Part shown: one piece after another, positions 33,811-43,365 of the stretch
Layout: each line of letters opens with the position of its first letter
Position numbering within the stretch: the stretch's first letter is position 1
From: QALR01 sp900552255
GTDB lineage: Bacteria > Bacillota > Clostridia > Oscillospirales > CAG-272
DNA: 64,000 nt
Direction of reading: 5' to 3'
NCBI GenBank assembly: GCA_048526005.1
Contig: DBFVEH010000021.1
Span: 620,001-684,000 of the forward strand
Program-made: the position numbers and the translations under genes
The notes under the pieces: generated by a model
What the model was told of the DNA's origin: nothing
Seen by the model: only the letters and a program-made list of their open reading frames with translations
Databases searched by the model: none

Positions 33811-34737
33811 TTATTTGCCGAGCATCTTAGCAACCTCGTCGCCGAGATTGTCCTCTCTCTTCTGAATGCCCTCGCCCTTTTCAAATCTTGCAAATTCGAC
33901 GATTTTGATCGCCGTGCCAAGCTCCTTCGCAACGGATGTGATATACTGGCTGACCTTCATGTTGTCGTCCTTGATATATTCCTTTTCGACAAGGCAGTTT
34001 TCCTCATAGAATTTGCCGAGCTTTCCGGCCGCCATCTTGTCGAGGATCGCCTCGGGTTTCGTCGCGTTCTTGGGATCGTTCTTGATCTGCGCGATCACGA
34101 CTTCCTTCTCCTCCGCGATGACATTTGCCGGAACGGAATCGCGGTCGAGATAAGGCGTCGCATAAGCGCCGGCCTGGAGCGCGATGTTCTTCGCAAATTC
34201 CACAAATTTATCGTTGGTTGCAAGCGAAGGGTCGACGTCGAATTTCACGATGACGCCGATCGCGCCGTTTCCGTGGACATAGGTGCTCGTGATGCCCTCG
34301 ATGACGACGAAGCGGCGAACGGAAATCTTCTCGCCGATCGTGAAAATTTTATCCTTAACGGTTTCATCGACGGTGTATTCCGTGCCGTCGAATTTGCAGG
34401 CGCCGAGCGCCTCGAGCGTCGCCGGCTTGCAGGCGACAATCGTTCTCAGAATCCCGTTTACAAACTCGACGAAGGTCGCGTTCTTCGCGACAAAGTCGGT
34501 CTCCGAATTGACCTCGACCATTGCGACGGTGTCGCCGTCTTTGAGTATCGATACAAGACCATCCGCCGCGATTCTGTCCGCTTTTTTAGCGGCGGCGGCA
34601 AGTCCCTTTTCTCTGAGCAGCTTGATGGCGGCATCGACGTCCCCGTCCGACTCCACAAGCGCACGCTTGCAGTCCATCAGTCCCGCGCCTGTTTTCTTTT
34701 TCAGGTCGCCGACCATCTGTGCGGATATATTTGCCAT
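33811..34737 (-). CDS. tsf: Translation elongation factor Ts
   Basis: A 308-residue nucleotide exchange factor for EF-Tu. The N-terminal UBA-like domain opens MANISAQMVGDLKKKTGAGL and MDCKRAL; the key TDFVAKN motif (SETDFVAKNATF) contacts EF-Tu. Full length with both core subdomains and the C-terminal helix. It follows rpsB by 46 nt in the conserved rpsB-tsf operon. Shine-Dalgarno GAGGAGG. Confidence 0.97.
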   Translation of the reverse strand: MANISAQMVGDLKKKTGAGLMDCKRALVESDGDVDAAIKLLREKGLAAAAKKADRIAADGLVSILKDGDTVAMVEVNSETDFVAKNATFVEFVNGILRTIVACKPATLEALGACKFDGTEYTVDETVKDKIFTIGEKISVRRFVVIEGITSTYVHGNGAIGVIVKFDVDPSLATNDKFVEFAKNIALQAGAYATPYLDRDSVPANVIAEEKEVVIAQIKNDPKNATKPEAILDKMAAGKLGKFYEENCLVEKEYIKDDNMKVSQYITSVAKELGTAIKIVEFARFEKGEGIQKREDNLGDEVAKMLGK

Positions 34738-34783
34738 TTTCTTATCCTCCTCTGTGAATTTTAATATCTATACGCGGTTCGCA

Positions 34784-35548
34784 TTAAGCTTCGGCGCTTT
34801 CGGCAGCTTCGGCCTCGGCCGCTTCCTCTGCCGCCGCTTCCTCTGCGGGAGCCGCGGTCGTCTGCTCGCCCTGCTTGCCCTCGATGACGGCGTCGGCGAG
34901 GACGCTGGAAATCAGCTTGATCGCGCGGATCGCGTCGTCGTTTCCGGGAATGATATAGTCTGCGTCGTCAGGATCGCAGTTCGTATCGACGATCGCGATG
35001 ACCGGAATGTCGAGCTTCTTCGCTTCCAGCACGGCATTGTGCTCTTTTCTCGGGTCTACGATGAACACCGCCGCCGGAAGTCCGGGCATATTCTTGATGC
35101 CGCCGAGATTTCTCTCGAGGTCTTCCATTTCCTTTGTGAGCTTCGCCACTTCTTTCTTGGGAAGCAGACCGAAAGTGCCCTCTTCTTTCATCTTTTCGAG
35201 GGATGCAAGACGGCCGATGCTTCTCTTGATCGTCTTATAGTTCGTGAGCATACCGCCGAGCCAGCGCACATTGACATAATACATGCCGCAGCGCTCCGCC
35301 TCTTCCTTGATGGCGTCCGCCGCCTGCTTCTTCGTTCCCACAAAGAGCAGGTCGCCGCCCTCAGCCGAAAGCTCCTTTACAAAATTGTAGGCCTCGTCGA
35401 TCTTGCCGACCGTTTTCTGAAGGTCGATGATATAGATGCCGTTTCTTTCCGTGAAGATGTATTCCGCCATCTTGGGATTCCATCTTCTCGTGTGATGTCC
35501 GAAATGGACGCCTGCTTCGAGCAGCTGCTTGATTGAAATAACTGCCAT
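34784..35548 (-). CDS. rpsB: Ribosomal protein S2
   Basis: A 254-residue small-subunit protein starting MAVISIKQLLEAGVHFGHHT; NPKMAEYIFTERNGI and VNVRWLGGMLTNYKTI are hallmarks. The last 25 residues are an Ala/Glu-rich acidic tail (AAPAEEAAAEEAAEAEA), longer than in Bacillus. The start at 35548 follows AAAGGAG. First gene of rpsB-tsf, with a leader of about 137 nt. Confidence 0.97.
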   Translation of the reverse strand: MAVISIKQLLEAGVHFGHHTRRWNPKMAEYIFTERNGIYIIDLQKTVGKIDEAYNFVKELSAEGGDLLFVGTKKQAADAIKEEAERCGMYYVNVRWLGGMLTNYKTIKRSIGRLASLEKMKEEGTFGLLPKKEVAKLTKEMEDLERNLGGIKNMPGLPAAVFIVDPRKEHNAVLEAKKLDIPVIAIVDTNCDPDDADYIIPGNDDAIRAIKLISSVLADAVIEGKQGEQTTAAPAEEAAAEEAAEAEAAESAEA

Positions 35549-35691
35549 GATTTTTTCTCCTTTTTGGTTTTTTCCTCCACAGCGCGGATGATAAAAGTGC
35601 AAAGCCCCATGGGCACCAATCGCACGCCGCTGCTGTGTGCGGATTTTGATTTTTCGGTATTCGGATGCACAAAGCCCCGAAAATCCAATTT

Positions 35692-35720
35692 ATTTTATCA
35701 TAAAATCGCCGGAAATGCAA
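35692..35720 (-). promoter_or_regulatory. Promoter of rpsB-tsf with long leader
   Basis: On the minus strand TTGCAT (35720-35715) and TAAAAT (35697-35692), 17-nt spacing. The leader of about 137 nt to rpsB holds complementary GGGGCTTTG and CAAAGCCCC stretches near its two ends that could pair, possibly an S2 feedback site (inference). Confidence 0.55.
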
Positions 35721-35738
35721 GGGGTTTTATGACATTTT

Positions 35739-36023
35739 TTACTTTTTCCCCGACTTTTTCTCGCATCCGAGCTTTTCATAGAGCGAAATATCCACGTTCA
35801 CAAGCACCGCATCCTTCCCGAAGCAGCCGATCTTATCCCACGGAATGACCAGCTCCTCGCATTTTCCAAAGCCGAATACGCGGCAGTCGAACAAAACGAC
35901 GATGGCCAGCACACAGCCGGAGCATACGTCGATCTCCACGTCGTTTATGTATCCGAGCCGCTTTCCGTCGCAAATGTTGATGACCTCTTTATCTTTCAAA
36001 TCGTTGATGCTGCATCTGTCCAT
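35739..36023 (-). CDS. YlmC/YmxH-family PRC-barrel sporulation protein
   Basis: A 94-residue PRC-barrel protein: MDRCSINDLKDKEVINICDG at the start, then KRLGYINDVEIDVCSG and VIPWDKIGCFGKDAVLV. Family members are made in sporulation; their task is not established. The ATG at 36023 has GGAGG upstream; 8 further codons upstream are possible but unlikely. Single gene, minus strand, upstream of the rpsB promoter. Confidence 0.85.
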   Translation of the reverse strand: MDRCSINDLKDKEVINICDGKRLGYINDVEIDVCSGCVLAIVVLFDCRVFGFGKCEELVIPWDKIGCFGKDAVLVNVDISLYEKLGCEKKSGKK

Positions 36024-36203
36024 AATAGATTTCCTCCGACAAAGCATATTTTCCGAATGTATTCATTCGTCATACTGACAATATATGCCGGATCCCGCAA
36101 AAAATATTCAGTTTTCCCGTTATCATATTGCCATGAACGGCTTTTTGTGATAGAATATTGAGGAAAAACACGCGAAATGCGGCAGAAATCCGGAGGAAAA
36201 GCA

Positions 36204-36902
36204 ATGTTTGAGCATGAGATTCACGACTGTCTCACAAAAAACGGCGCCTCGCTTGTCGGCTTTTCCGCGCTGGGGGACAAAGCGTCGCCGGACTTCCCCG
36301 CTCTGCGCTTCGCCGTGACGATTGTGCGAAAGCTCTCCGACACGATTGTGGAAACAATCGACGGCAGACCCTCCATTCAATATTTCCATCATTACCGCAT
36401 CACCAATACGAAGCTCGACCTTCTTGCGCTGGACGCCGTGGATTTCATCGAGGCACACGGCTTTTCGGCGCTGCCCATCGCCGCCTCACAAAGCACAAAC
36501 ACCGATAAGGATGCCTACCGCGGCGTCTTTCAGCACAAAACGGCGGCGGTGCTCGCAGGCCTCGGCTTCATCGGGAAAAGCGGGCTTTTCATCACCAAGG
36601 AATACGGCTCCAAGGTGCGCCTCGCGACCGTGCTCACCGATATGCCGCTCATCCCGTCCGGCGCTGTGATCACAGAGGGCTGCGGTGCCTGCGAAATTTG
36701 TAAAAATGCCTGCCCCGCCGGTGCGATCACCGGCAGGAACTACGTTTACGGCGCGCCGCGGGACACGATTCTCGACGCGGCACGGTGCTCCGCGCACATG
36801 AAAACCTACAAGGACATCGGGCGCGGCGCCGTCTGCGGCATCTGTATGCGCGTCTGTCCATATAATCGACGCAAAGGCGGGAGCGGCATGGCAGCGGATT
36901 GA
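36204..36902 (+). CDS. QueG-like double [4Fe-4S] cluster protein
   Basis: A 232-residue protein resembling epoxyqueuosine reductase without its full cobalamin domain. The ferredoxin region has CGACEICKNACP and CGICMRVCPYN, two CxxCxxCxxxC(P) cluster motifs, with LGFIGKSGLFIT before them as in QueG. It is shorter than QueG (about 380), so a different reductase role is possible. The start at 36204 has GGAGG. It precedes the ABC exporter genes by 49 nt. Confidence 0.75.
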   Translation: MFEHEIHDCLTKNGASLVGFSALGDKASPDFPALRFAVTIVRKLSDTIVETIDGRPSIQYFHHYRITNTKLDLLALDAVDFIEAHGFSALPIAASQSTNTDKDAYRGVFQHKTAAVLAGLGFIGKSGLFITKEYGSKVRLATVLTDMPLIPSGAVITEGCGACEICKNACPAGAITGRNYVYGAPRDTILDAARCSAHMKTYKDIGRGAVCGICMRVCPYNRRKGGSGMAAD

Positions 36903-36951
36903 CAGAATATCAAAACAAACAATCATTTCATAATTTCCGGAGGAAAAGGAC

Positions 36952-38685
36952 TTGACAAAGCTTTTGAAATATATGAGGGGGTATACCGCATCAGCAGTGT
37001 CCGCGCCTTTTTTCAAGGTGCTGGAAGCGATTTTCGAGCTGATGATCCCGCTCGTCATGAAAAACATCATCGATATCGGCATCGCGGCGGGCGATAAGCC
37101 CTATATTTTCCGTATGTGCGGGCTTCTCGTGCTGCTCGGACTTGTCGGCTTTATCTGCACGATGTTCGCGCAGTATTTCGCGGCCAAGGCCGCGGTCGGC
37201 TTCTCGAAAAATATCCGTTCGGCGCTCTTTGCTCATACGCAGAAGCTCTCCTTCTCCGACATCGACCGGATGGGCACCTCGACCATGATCACGCGCATGA
37301 CGAGCGACATCACGCAGGTGCAGTCCGGCGTGAATCTGACGCTGCGGCTCTTTTCCCGTTCTCCCGTCATCGTCTTCGGCTCGATGATCATGGCGTTTAC
37401 CATCGATGTGAAAGCCGCTCTCGTCTTTGCCGTCGCGATCCCCGTGCTGTGCGTCGTCGTATTCGGCATCATGCTCGCCGGGATTCCGCTCTACCGAAAG
37501 GTGCAGACCGGCCTTGACCGGGTGCTTGGCATCACGCGCGAAAATCTCTCCGGCACGCGCGTCATCCGCGCATTTGCGGATGAGGAAAATGAGATCCGCG
37601 AGTTCGACCGGCACAACGCGGCGCTCACGGCCGTGCAGAAATTCGCCGGCAAGATCTCGGCGCTCATGAATCCCTTGACTTATCTGATCATCAATCTCGC
37701 GATTATCGCGCTGATCCATGTCGGCGCACTGCGCGTCGAGGCGGGTATCATCACACAGGGCGCCGTCATCGCGCTTTACAACTATATGTCCCAGATCCTC
37801 ACCGAGCTCATCAAGCTTGCAAACCTGATCATCACCATGACAAAATCCGCAGCGTGCGCCGACCGCATTGAGGCGATGCTCGAGGACGGAGGCGCGCCGC
37901 GTCCCACGGCGGAAAGCAAGGAAAAACAGAACGATTTCGCCGTCACTTTCCGGCAGGTCGGGCTCACCTACCAAAACGCCTCGGACGAATCGCTCACGAA
38001 TATCGATTTCACCGTCCGCCGCGGCGAAACGGTCGGCATCATCGGCGGCACCGGCTCAGGCAAAACCTCGCTTGTAGAGCTCATTCCCCGCTTTTATGAC
38101 GCGACGCGCGGCGAGGTCCTCATAGACGGCGTGGACGTGCGCGCCTATTCCGACGGCGCCTTAAAGAAAAAGGTCGGCATCGTCATGCAGAAGGCGGTGC
38201 TCTTCCACGGCACCATTCGGGAAAATATCCGATGGGGCAAGCCGGATGCCACCGACGCGGAAATTTGGCGTGCGCTCGATACCGCCCAGGCGCGCGACGT
38301 CGTCGAGGGCAAAGAGGGCGGTCTCGACTACGTAATCGAGCAGGGAGGCAAGAATCTCTCCGGCGGACAGCGCCAAAGACTCGGCATCGCGCGTTCCCTC
38401 GTCGGAAATCCTGATATCATCATCTTCGACGACAGCGCCTCCGCGCTCGACTATGCCACGGATGCGCGCCTGCGCGCCGCCGTCCGTGAAATGGAGGGCG
38501 AGCATACCGTTTTCATCGTATCGCAGCGCGCCGCCTCCATTTCCCATGCGGATAAAATCATCGTCCTCGACGACGGCAGGGTCGCCGGACTGGGCACACA
38601 TGCGGAGCTGCTCGAAAGCTGCCCTGTCTATCAGGAAATCTATTATTCTCAATTTCCGAAGGAAAAGGGGGAAACGCGGATATGA
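36952..38685 (+). CDS. ABC exporter half-transporter, degenerate catalytic site
   Basis: A 577-residue protein: six-helix membrane domain (1-300) fused to an ATPase. Walker A GGTGSGKTS, signature LSGGQRQR, Walker B IIIFDDSASALD. The catalytic Glu after Walker B is Asp here, the mark of the weak site in heterodimeric exporters such as LmrCD or TmrAB. The start is TTG (36952) with GGAGG upstream. It overlaps the partner gene by 4 nt. Drug, peptide or lipid export is possible; the substrate is unknown. Confidence 0.88.
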   Translation: MTKLLKYMRGYTASAVSAPFFKVLEAIFELMIPLVMKNIIDIGIAAGDKPYIFRMCGLLVLLGLVGFICTMFAQYFAAKAAVGFSKNIRSALFAHTQKLSFSDIDRMGTSTMITRMTSDITQVQSGVNLTLRLFSRSPVIVFGSMIMAFTIDVKAALVFAVAIPVLCVVVFGIMLAGIPLYRKVQTGLDRVLGITRENLSGTRVIRAFADEENEIREFDRHNAALTAVQKFAGKISALMNPLTYLIINLAIIALIHVGALRVEAGIITQGAVIALYNYMSQILTELIKLANLIITMTKSAACADRIEAMLEDGGAPRPTAESKEKQNDFAVTFRQVGLTYQNASDESLTNIDFTVRRGETVGIIGGTGSGKTSLVELIPRFYDATRGEVLIDGVDVRAYSDGALKKKVGIVMQKAVLFHGTIRENIRWGKPDATDAEIWRALDTAQARDVVEGKEGGLDYVIEQGGKNLSGGQRQRLGIARSLVGNPDIIIFDDSASALDYATDARLRAAVREMEGEHTVFIVSQRAASISHADKIIVLDDGRVAGLGTHAELLESCPVYQEIYYSQFPKEKGETRI

Positions 38686-40433
38686 AAAGCAACCAGAAAG
38701 CCTCCCGCGGCACCTTAAAAAAGGTGCTGACCTACCTGAGGCACTATACGCCGGCACTTCTTCTTTCCCTGCTGCTTGCCGCGGCTTCCGTCGTTCTGAC
38801 TCTATACGTGCCGATTCTCATCGGCGACGCCATCGACCTCATTCTTGAGCCCGGAAAGGTGTATTTTGACGATATCGCCTCCCTGCTTATCAAAATCGCC
38901 GTCGCGGCCGCGGCGGCAGCCCTCTTTCAATGGCTCATGAACATCATCAACAACCGAATCACCTATGGTGTCGTGCGCGATATCCGCAGCGAGGCGTTCG
39001 CAAAGCTTCAAGACCTGCCTGTCTCCTATATCGACTCCCACGCGCATGGAGAGATCGTCAGCCGCATCATCACCGACGCCGACCAGTTCTCCGACGGACT
39101 GCTCATGGGCTTTTCCCAGCTCTTCACCGGCGTCATCACCATCATCGGCACGCTTGCGTTCATGTTCGCCATCAACTGGAAAATCGCGCTCGTCGTGGTG
39201 CTTGTAACGCCTCTTTCCCTTTTCGCGGCAAGCTTCATCGCGAAACGAACCTATTCGATGTTCCGGCTTCAATCGGAAACGCGCGGCGAGCAGACCGCCT
39301 TTATCAACGAGATCATCGGCAACGAAAAGGTGGTGCGCGCATACGGACACGAGGCCGAAGTCTCCGAGACCTTTGAGGAAATCAATGAAAGGCTTGAAAA
39401 ATGCTCACGGCGCGCGGTATTCTATTCCTCGACCGTGAATCCGACGACGCGCTTTGTCAACAGCATCGTCTATGCCGGCGTAGGACTCGTCGGCGCGCTC
39501 TCCGTCATTGCAAGTCCGACGTTTACCGTCGGCAGCCTGTCGATCTTTCTCAGTTATGCCAACCAGTATACGAAGCCGTTCAACGAAATCTCCGGCGTCG
39601 TGACGGAGCTTCAGAATGCGCTCGCCTGCGCCGCAAGGCTCTTCGAGCTGATCTGCGAGACGCCGCAGACTCCCGACGCACCGGATGCAGTCGTCCTCGA
39701 GCAGGCAAAGGGTGCAATGGAGATCAAAAACGTCGATTTCTCATACGTGCCCGCAAGACCGCTTATCCGCGACTTCAATCTGTCCGTCCCCGCCGGACGC
39801 CGCGTTGCCATCGTCGGACCCACCGGCTGCGGCAAGACGACGCTCATCAACCTGCTCATGCGCTTCTACGACGTGGACGCGGGAGAAATCCGCGTGGACG
39901 GCACAGATATCCGCGATATCACGAGAAAAAGCCTGCGGAAAAGCTACGGCATGGTCTTGCAGGAAACATGGCTGAAAACGGGGACCGTGCGCGAGAACAT
40001 CGCCATCGGAAAACCCGACGCCACCGATGAGGAGATCGTCGCCGCCGCCAAAGCCTCCCATGCACACAGCTTTATCAAGCGGCTCCCCGCGGGCTACGAT
40101 ACCGTCATCAGCGACGACAGCGGGCTCTCGCAGGGACAGAAGCAGCTGCTCTGCATCGCGCGCGTCATGCTTTGCCTGCCGCCGATGCTGATTCTCGACG
40201 AAGCTACCTCCTCCATCGACACGCGCACGGAAATGAAAATTCAAAACGCCTTTGCCGTCATGATGGAGGGACGGACCAGCTTTATCGTGGCTCATCGGCT
40301 TTCCACCATCCGCGAGGCGGACATCATCCTTGTGATGAAAAACGGAAGCGTCATCGAAAGCGGCACCCATGCTTCCCTGCTTCAAAAGGGCGGCTTCTAC
40401 GCGGAGCTTTACAACAGCCAGTTCAAAGGATAA
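38682..40433 (+). CDS. ABC exporter half-transporter, canonical site
   Basis: A 583-residue partner of the previous gene with a six-helix domain and an ATPase: Walker A GPTGCGKTT, signature LSQGQKQ, Walker B LILDEATSSID with the catalytic Glu, and H-loop VAHRLS. The LSQGQ form is common in these pairs. The two together should form one heterodimer. A hairpin at 40442-40479 follows. Confidence 0.88.
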   Translation: MKSNQKASRGTLKKVLTYLRHYTPALLLSLLLAAASVVLTLYVPILIGDAIDLILEPGKVYFDDIASLLIKIAVAAAAAALFQWLMNIINNRITYGVVRDIRSEAFAKLQDLPVSYIDSHAHGEIVSRIITDADQFSDGLLMGFSQLFTGVITIIGTLAFMFAINWKIALVVVLVTPLSLFAASFIAKRTYSMFRLQSETRGEQTAFINEIIGNEKVVRAYGHEAEVSETFEEINERLEKCSRRAVFYSSTVNPTTRFVNSIVYAGVGLVGALSVIASPTFTVGSLSIFLSYANQYTKPFNEISGVVTELQNALACAARLFELICETPQTPDAPDAVVLEQAKGAMEIKNVDFSYVPARPLIRDFNLSVPAGRRVAIVGPTGCGKTTLINLLMRFYDVDAGEIRVDGTDIRDITRKSLRKSYGMVLQETWLKTGTVRENIAIGKPDATDEEIVAAAKASHAHSFIKRLPAGYDTVISDDSGLSQGQKQLLCIARVMLCLPPMLILDEATSSIDTRTEMKIQNAFAVMMEGRTSFIVAHRLSTIREADIILVMKNGSVIESGTHASLLQKGGFYAELYNSQFKG

Positions 40434-40441
40434 TAATAAAG

Positions 40442-40479
40442 ATGCGGCAAATTGAACAGAATGTTAAATTTGCCGCATA
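40442..40479 (+). terminator. Hairpin after the ABC exporter operon
   Basis: ATGCGGCAAATT and AATTTGCCGCAT form a 12-bp stem with a loop of about 13 nt. The T tract is weak, so termination may be partial. Confidence 0.55.
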
Positions 40480-40482
40480 TTC

Positions 40483-40511
40483 TTGACCTCTCGTGACCCT
40501 TGTGATAAAAT
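40483..40511 (+). promoter_or_regulatory. Promoter of the M6 peptidase gene
   Basis: TTGACC (40483-40488) and TAAAAT (40506-40511), 17-nt spacing, 42 nt before the start codon. Confidence 0.6.
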
Positions 40512-40553
40512 AAATCCGTTATTATATTCTTTTTTATAAGAAAGGAATCCGTC

Positions 40554-41987
40554 ATGAAACCACTGACACCCGCACCGCTGCTGCTCGTCATCGCAAGCTT
40601 TGACCCGAACGGCAACGGCAAAAACGACTATGATCCCGAGCATCCCGAGCTGTTATATGACAAAACCTCGCCGATTTTCGGCGAGCAATGGGCGATCTCC
40701 AAGCCGGAGGACTGCTATGAGCGCTTCTTCGGAGAGAGCGGCTATTCCCTTATGAATTTTTATAAGGAGATGACGCTTGGAAAGTTTTGGTTCTATCCTG
40801 TACATATCGACCATCCGCAAAGAGAAGGCGCGCCGGAGGGAATCCTTGAAATCACGGTGCCCCTGCCGCATCCCGCCGCGCTGCGCAATCTCGAGGGCTA
40901 TACCAATGAGACCGCGGCGGCCAAGGCCATTCATGACATCGTCGAGGCCTGCGATCCTTACATCGATTTTGCCAAATACGACAAAAACGGGGACGGTATC
41001 ATTACGCCGGATGAGCTTGCCATCGTCATTCTCAACGCGGGCTACGACCGTGCGTCCACCAAGGCGGACGAGGAATTTTCCAAGGTCGTCTGCGAAAACG
41101 GACCGATCCCGAGCCACCGCTTCATGGTGCATGGAACCAGCCAGCCCACCGACGCCCATATGAGCGGCGGCGTCAAAATCGTGCGCGTATCCAACGTCGG
41201 CGAATACAATTCCCACGGTCCGATCACAATCGGTACACCGGCACATGAGCTTGCGCACAACGTGGGCGCACAGGATATGTATTGCCGCTATACCCCGCCC
41301 GCCGATTACGTTTTCGGCTGGCCGCTTCCGCTCAATTTTTCGCTGATGTCGTGGGGCAACCACCTCGACAGCGGCACCAAGCCCGCTTACATCGACCCGT
41401 ATCAGAGAATCTATCTCGGCTGGGCACAAGAGGAAACGGCGGACGAGGACGGCGTATATACGCTTTACTCCACGCTTTCCGGCAAATACAAGGTGCTGAA
41501 AATCACAACGCCCGATCCGGACGAATATTTTCTCTGTGAAATCCGCCTCAAAGAAGGCTTCGAGGAAAAGCTGACCCCCGGCGACTCCAAAGGCGGCGTC
41601 GTCATTTGGCAGGTCGACGAGGCGATCAACCGCGAATGGTTCACCAAGGCGCAGTGCGTCTCCTCTAACCGTCCCGATGGAAAGCGCCATGATCTCGGAA
41701 ACGCCATAAGACTTCGCAATATGTTCACCGAAATCACCGATGAGGCCGGCAGTTTTGTCAAATACGGCCCCTGCTTCAAGGAGAAAAATATCACGGAGGA
41801 TCCGTTCTTCTATGCCTCCGACGATCCGAAAACCGGATTTTTCGATTCCTCACTGTACTGCGGCGCCGCGTCGGAATCGTACTCGCTCAACCGCTTCCCC
41901 GAGGGCGTCTCACCCGACTGGAAGCTGCAAATCGAAGTCCTCGACGCCCCCGGCGCGGAAATGAGAATCCGCGTCAAACGGGGATAA
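40554..41987 (+). CDS. M6-type metallopeptidase-like protein without signal peptide
   Basis: A 477-residue protein of the immune-inhibitor-A (M6) type. The zinc site reads HELAHNVGAQD (231-241: HExxHxxGxxD), and a Met-turn-like SLMSWG follows later. An EF-hand-like loop DKNGDGIITPDE (143-154) may bind calcium. Family members are usually secreted, but this one begins MKPLTPAPLLLVIASFDPNG with no basic start plus hydrophobic stretch of signal type, and no anchor is visible. The start has GAAAGGAAT upstream. It may act inside the cell, or be released by another path such as the adjacent exporter (inference). Confidence 0.75.
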   Translation: MKPLTPAPLLLVIASFDPNGNGKNDYDPEHPELLYDKTSPIFGEQWAISKPEDCYERFFGESGYSLMNFYKEMTLGKFWFYPVHIDHPQREGAPEGILEITVPLPHPAALRNLEGYTNETAAAKAIHDIVEACDPYIDFAKYDKNGDGIITPDELAIVILNAGYDRASTKADEEFSKVVCENGPIPSHRFMVHGTSQPTDAHMSGGVKIVRVSNVGEYNSHGPITIGTPAHELAHNVGAQDMYCRYTPPADYVFGWPLPLNFSLMSWGNHLDSGTKPAYIDPYQRIYLGWAQEETADEDGVYTLYSTLSGKYKVLKITTPDPDEYFLCEIRLKEGFEEKLTPGDSKGGVVIWQVDEAINREWFTKAQCVSSNRPDGKRHDLGNAIRLRNMFTEITDEAGSFVKYGPCFKEKNITEDPFFYASDDPKTGFFDSSLYCGAASESYSLNRFPEGVSPDWKLQIEVLDAPGAEMRIRVKRG

Positions 41988-42020
41988 CCTCTTTACGGAG
42001 AAGAAAGGAAAATTCCATCC

Positions 42021-42590
42021 ATGAAAAAAGCACTTACCGTTTTTATCGCGCTTTCCCTTATCGCGCTTCTCTGCTGTTCCTGCGGAAAAACCAAAACGTA
42101 TATCGCGGAGATCACCGTGGAAAATTACGGCGTCATCACCGTCCAGTTAGATGCCAAAACCGCGCCCATCACAGTCGCCAATTTCGTAAAGCTTGCAAAC
42201 GAGGGCTTTTATGACGGACTCACGTTCCACAGGATCTTCTCCGGCTTCATGATTCAGGGCGGCGACCCGAACGGCAACGGCACCGGCGGCTCCGATGAAA
42301 CCATCAAGGGCGAGTTTTCTGCCAATGGTGTGAAAAACAACATTTCCCATGTGCGCGGCGTCATTTCCATGGCGAGAAGCTCGTCATACAATTCCGCAAG
42401 CTCCCAGTTCTTTATCGTGCATGAGGACAGCACATATCTTGACGGCAAGTATGCCGCATTCGGCCATGTGATCTCCGGTATGGAGGTCGTGGATGCGATC
42501 TGCGAGGACGCCGAACCGACAGATGGCAACGGAACCATTCCGGCGGAGAAACAGCCCGTCATCACCAGCATCAAAATCATAGAAGAATAA
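42021..42590 (+). CDS. Cyclophilin-type peptidyl-prolyl isomerase, lipoprotein
   Basis: A 189-residue surface foldase. The signal peptide ends in CCSC with Cys21 as lipid site. The cyclophilin domain has the motifs FHRIFSGFMIQGGDPNGNG and SQFFIVHE (both active-site segments). It helps to fold proteins that have crossed the membrane. It starts 34 nt after the M6 peptidase stop, so the two are likely co-transcribed. Confidence 0.9.
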   Translation: MKKALTVFIALSLIALLCCSCGKTKTYIAEITVENYGVITVQLDAKTAPITVANFVKLANEGFYDGLTFHRIFSGFMIQGGDPNGNGTGGSDETIKGEFSANGVKNNISHVRGVISMARSSSYNSASSQFFIVHEDSTYLDGKYAAFGHVISGMEVVDAICEDAEPTDGNGTIPAEKQPVITSIKIIEE

Positions 42591-42612
42591 AAAACGCGGA
42601 TGCGTGTTTTTC
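42589..42612 (+). terminator. Terminator after the cyclophilin gene
   Basis: AAAACGC-GGAT-GCGTGTTTTT directly after the stop; a short stem with T run. Confidence 0.5.
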
Positions 42613-42744
42613 CCGATTGTGCCAAAAGGGAAAGCAGCTATCATGAGGCGCTATATCCATCGTATAATCGTATAGTCGGCGGAATGATCGGCCGGCCTTT
42701 CTGTCCCGGTTTTATCGTTCTACTGTGCAATTTGAGTTACTACG

Positions 42745-42782
42745 CAAAAACGGACTGATTTTCATCAGTCCGTTTTTTATTT
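42745..42782 (-). terminator. Terminator of the ribosomal supercluster
   Basis: AAAAACGGACTGA and TCAGTCCGTTTTT, a 13-bp stem with A and T runs on both sides, 12 nt after the rplQ stop. It works in both directions. Confidence 0.9.
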
Positions 42783-42793
42783 TTATCCATTCA

Positions 42794-43135
42794 TCAGACA
42801 AGCTTGACGATCGCCATTTCGGCAGCATCGCCGCGGCGCGGGCCGATCTTGTAGACAGCCGTATAACCGCCGTTTCTCTCCGCATAAGCGGGAGCGATTT
42901 CATCAAAAAGCTTCTTTACAACATCTTCTTTCGTAATGAAAGAAAGTGCCGCACGACGGGAAGCAAGCGTATTCTTCTTGCCGAGCGTAATCATTTTATC
43001 TGTCAGAGATCTGACTTCCTTTGCTCTTGTCACAGTTGTCTCAATCGAGCCGTTTTCCAAAAGCAAGGTCACCATGCCTTTCAGCATCGCCATTCTATGG
43101 GCAGTAGGTCTGCCAAGTTTTCTGGTTCCGGGCAT
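42794..43135 (-). CDS. rplQ: Ribosomal protein L17
   Basis: 113 residues, starting MPGTRKLGRPTAHRMAML, the L17 signature; ends near MAIVKLV. Last gene of the supercluster, separated from rpoA by a 230-nt spacer in which I see no gene. The ATG at 43135 has GGAGGAATAG upstream; the open frame further upstream is not protein-like. Confidence 0.95.
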   Translation of the reverse strand: MPGTRKLGRPTAHRMAMLKGMVTLLLENGSIETTVTRAKEVRSLTDKMITLGKKNTLASRRAALSFITKEDVVKKLFDEIAPAYAERNGGYTAVYKIGPRRGDAAEMAIVKLV

Positions 43136-43365
43136 TATACTATTCCTCCTTTGCCTGTTTAATAAGTGCAGTCTGCATCCCGCATACCTTCCCCGGCATA
43201 AAGACCCCAAAAGGGAGATATGAGACGGAAAAGACAGCTTTTCAAGCGCCAATATGCGACAAGCTCCAACACCGCACCAATAGCGGGACACAAATTGCCC
43301 CTTTTTAAAAGGATTCAACCAATATTCTCTCTGTTTTCTGATGCTTCTCCACTCATGAAGCGGCC

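Noticed and set aside
33688..34764. Long plus-strand frames opposite tsf and rpsB
   Set aside because: They overlap two certain genes fully, lack ribosome binding sites and look like no protein family.
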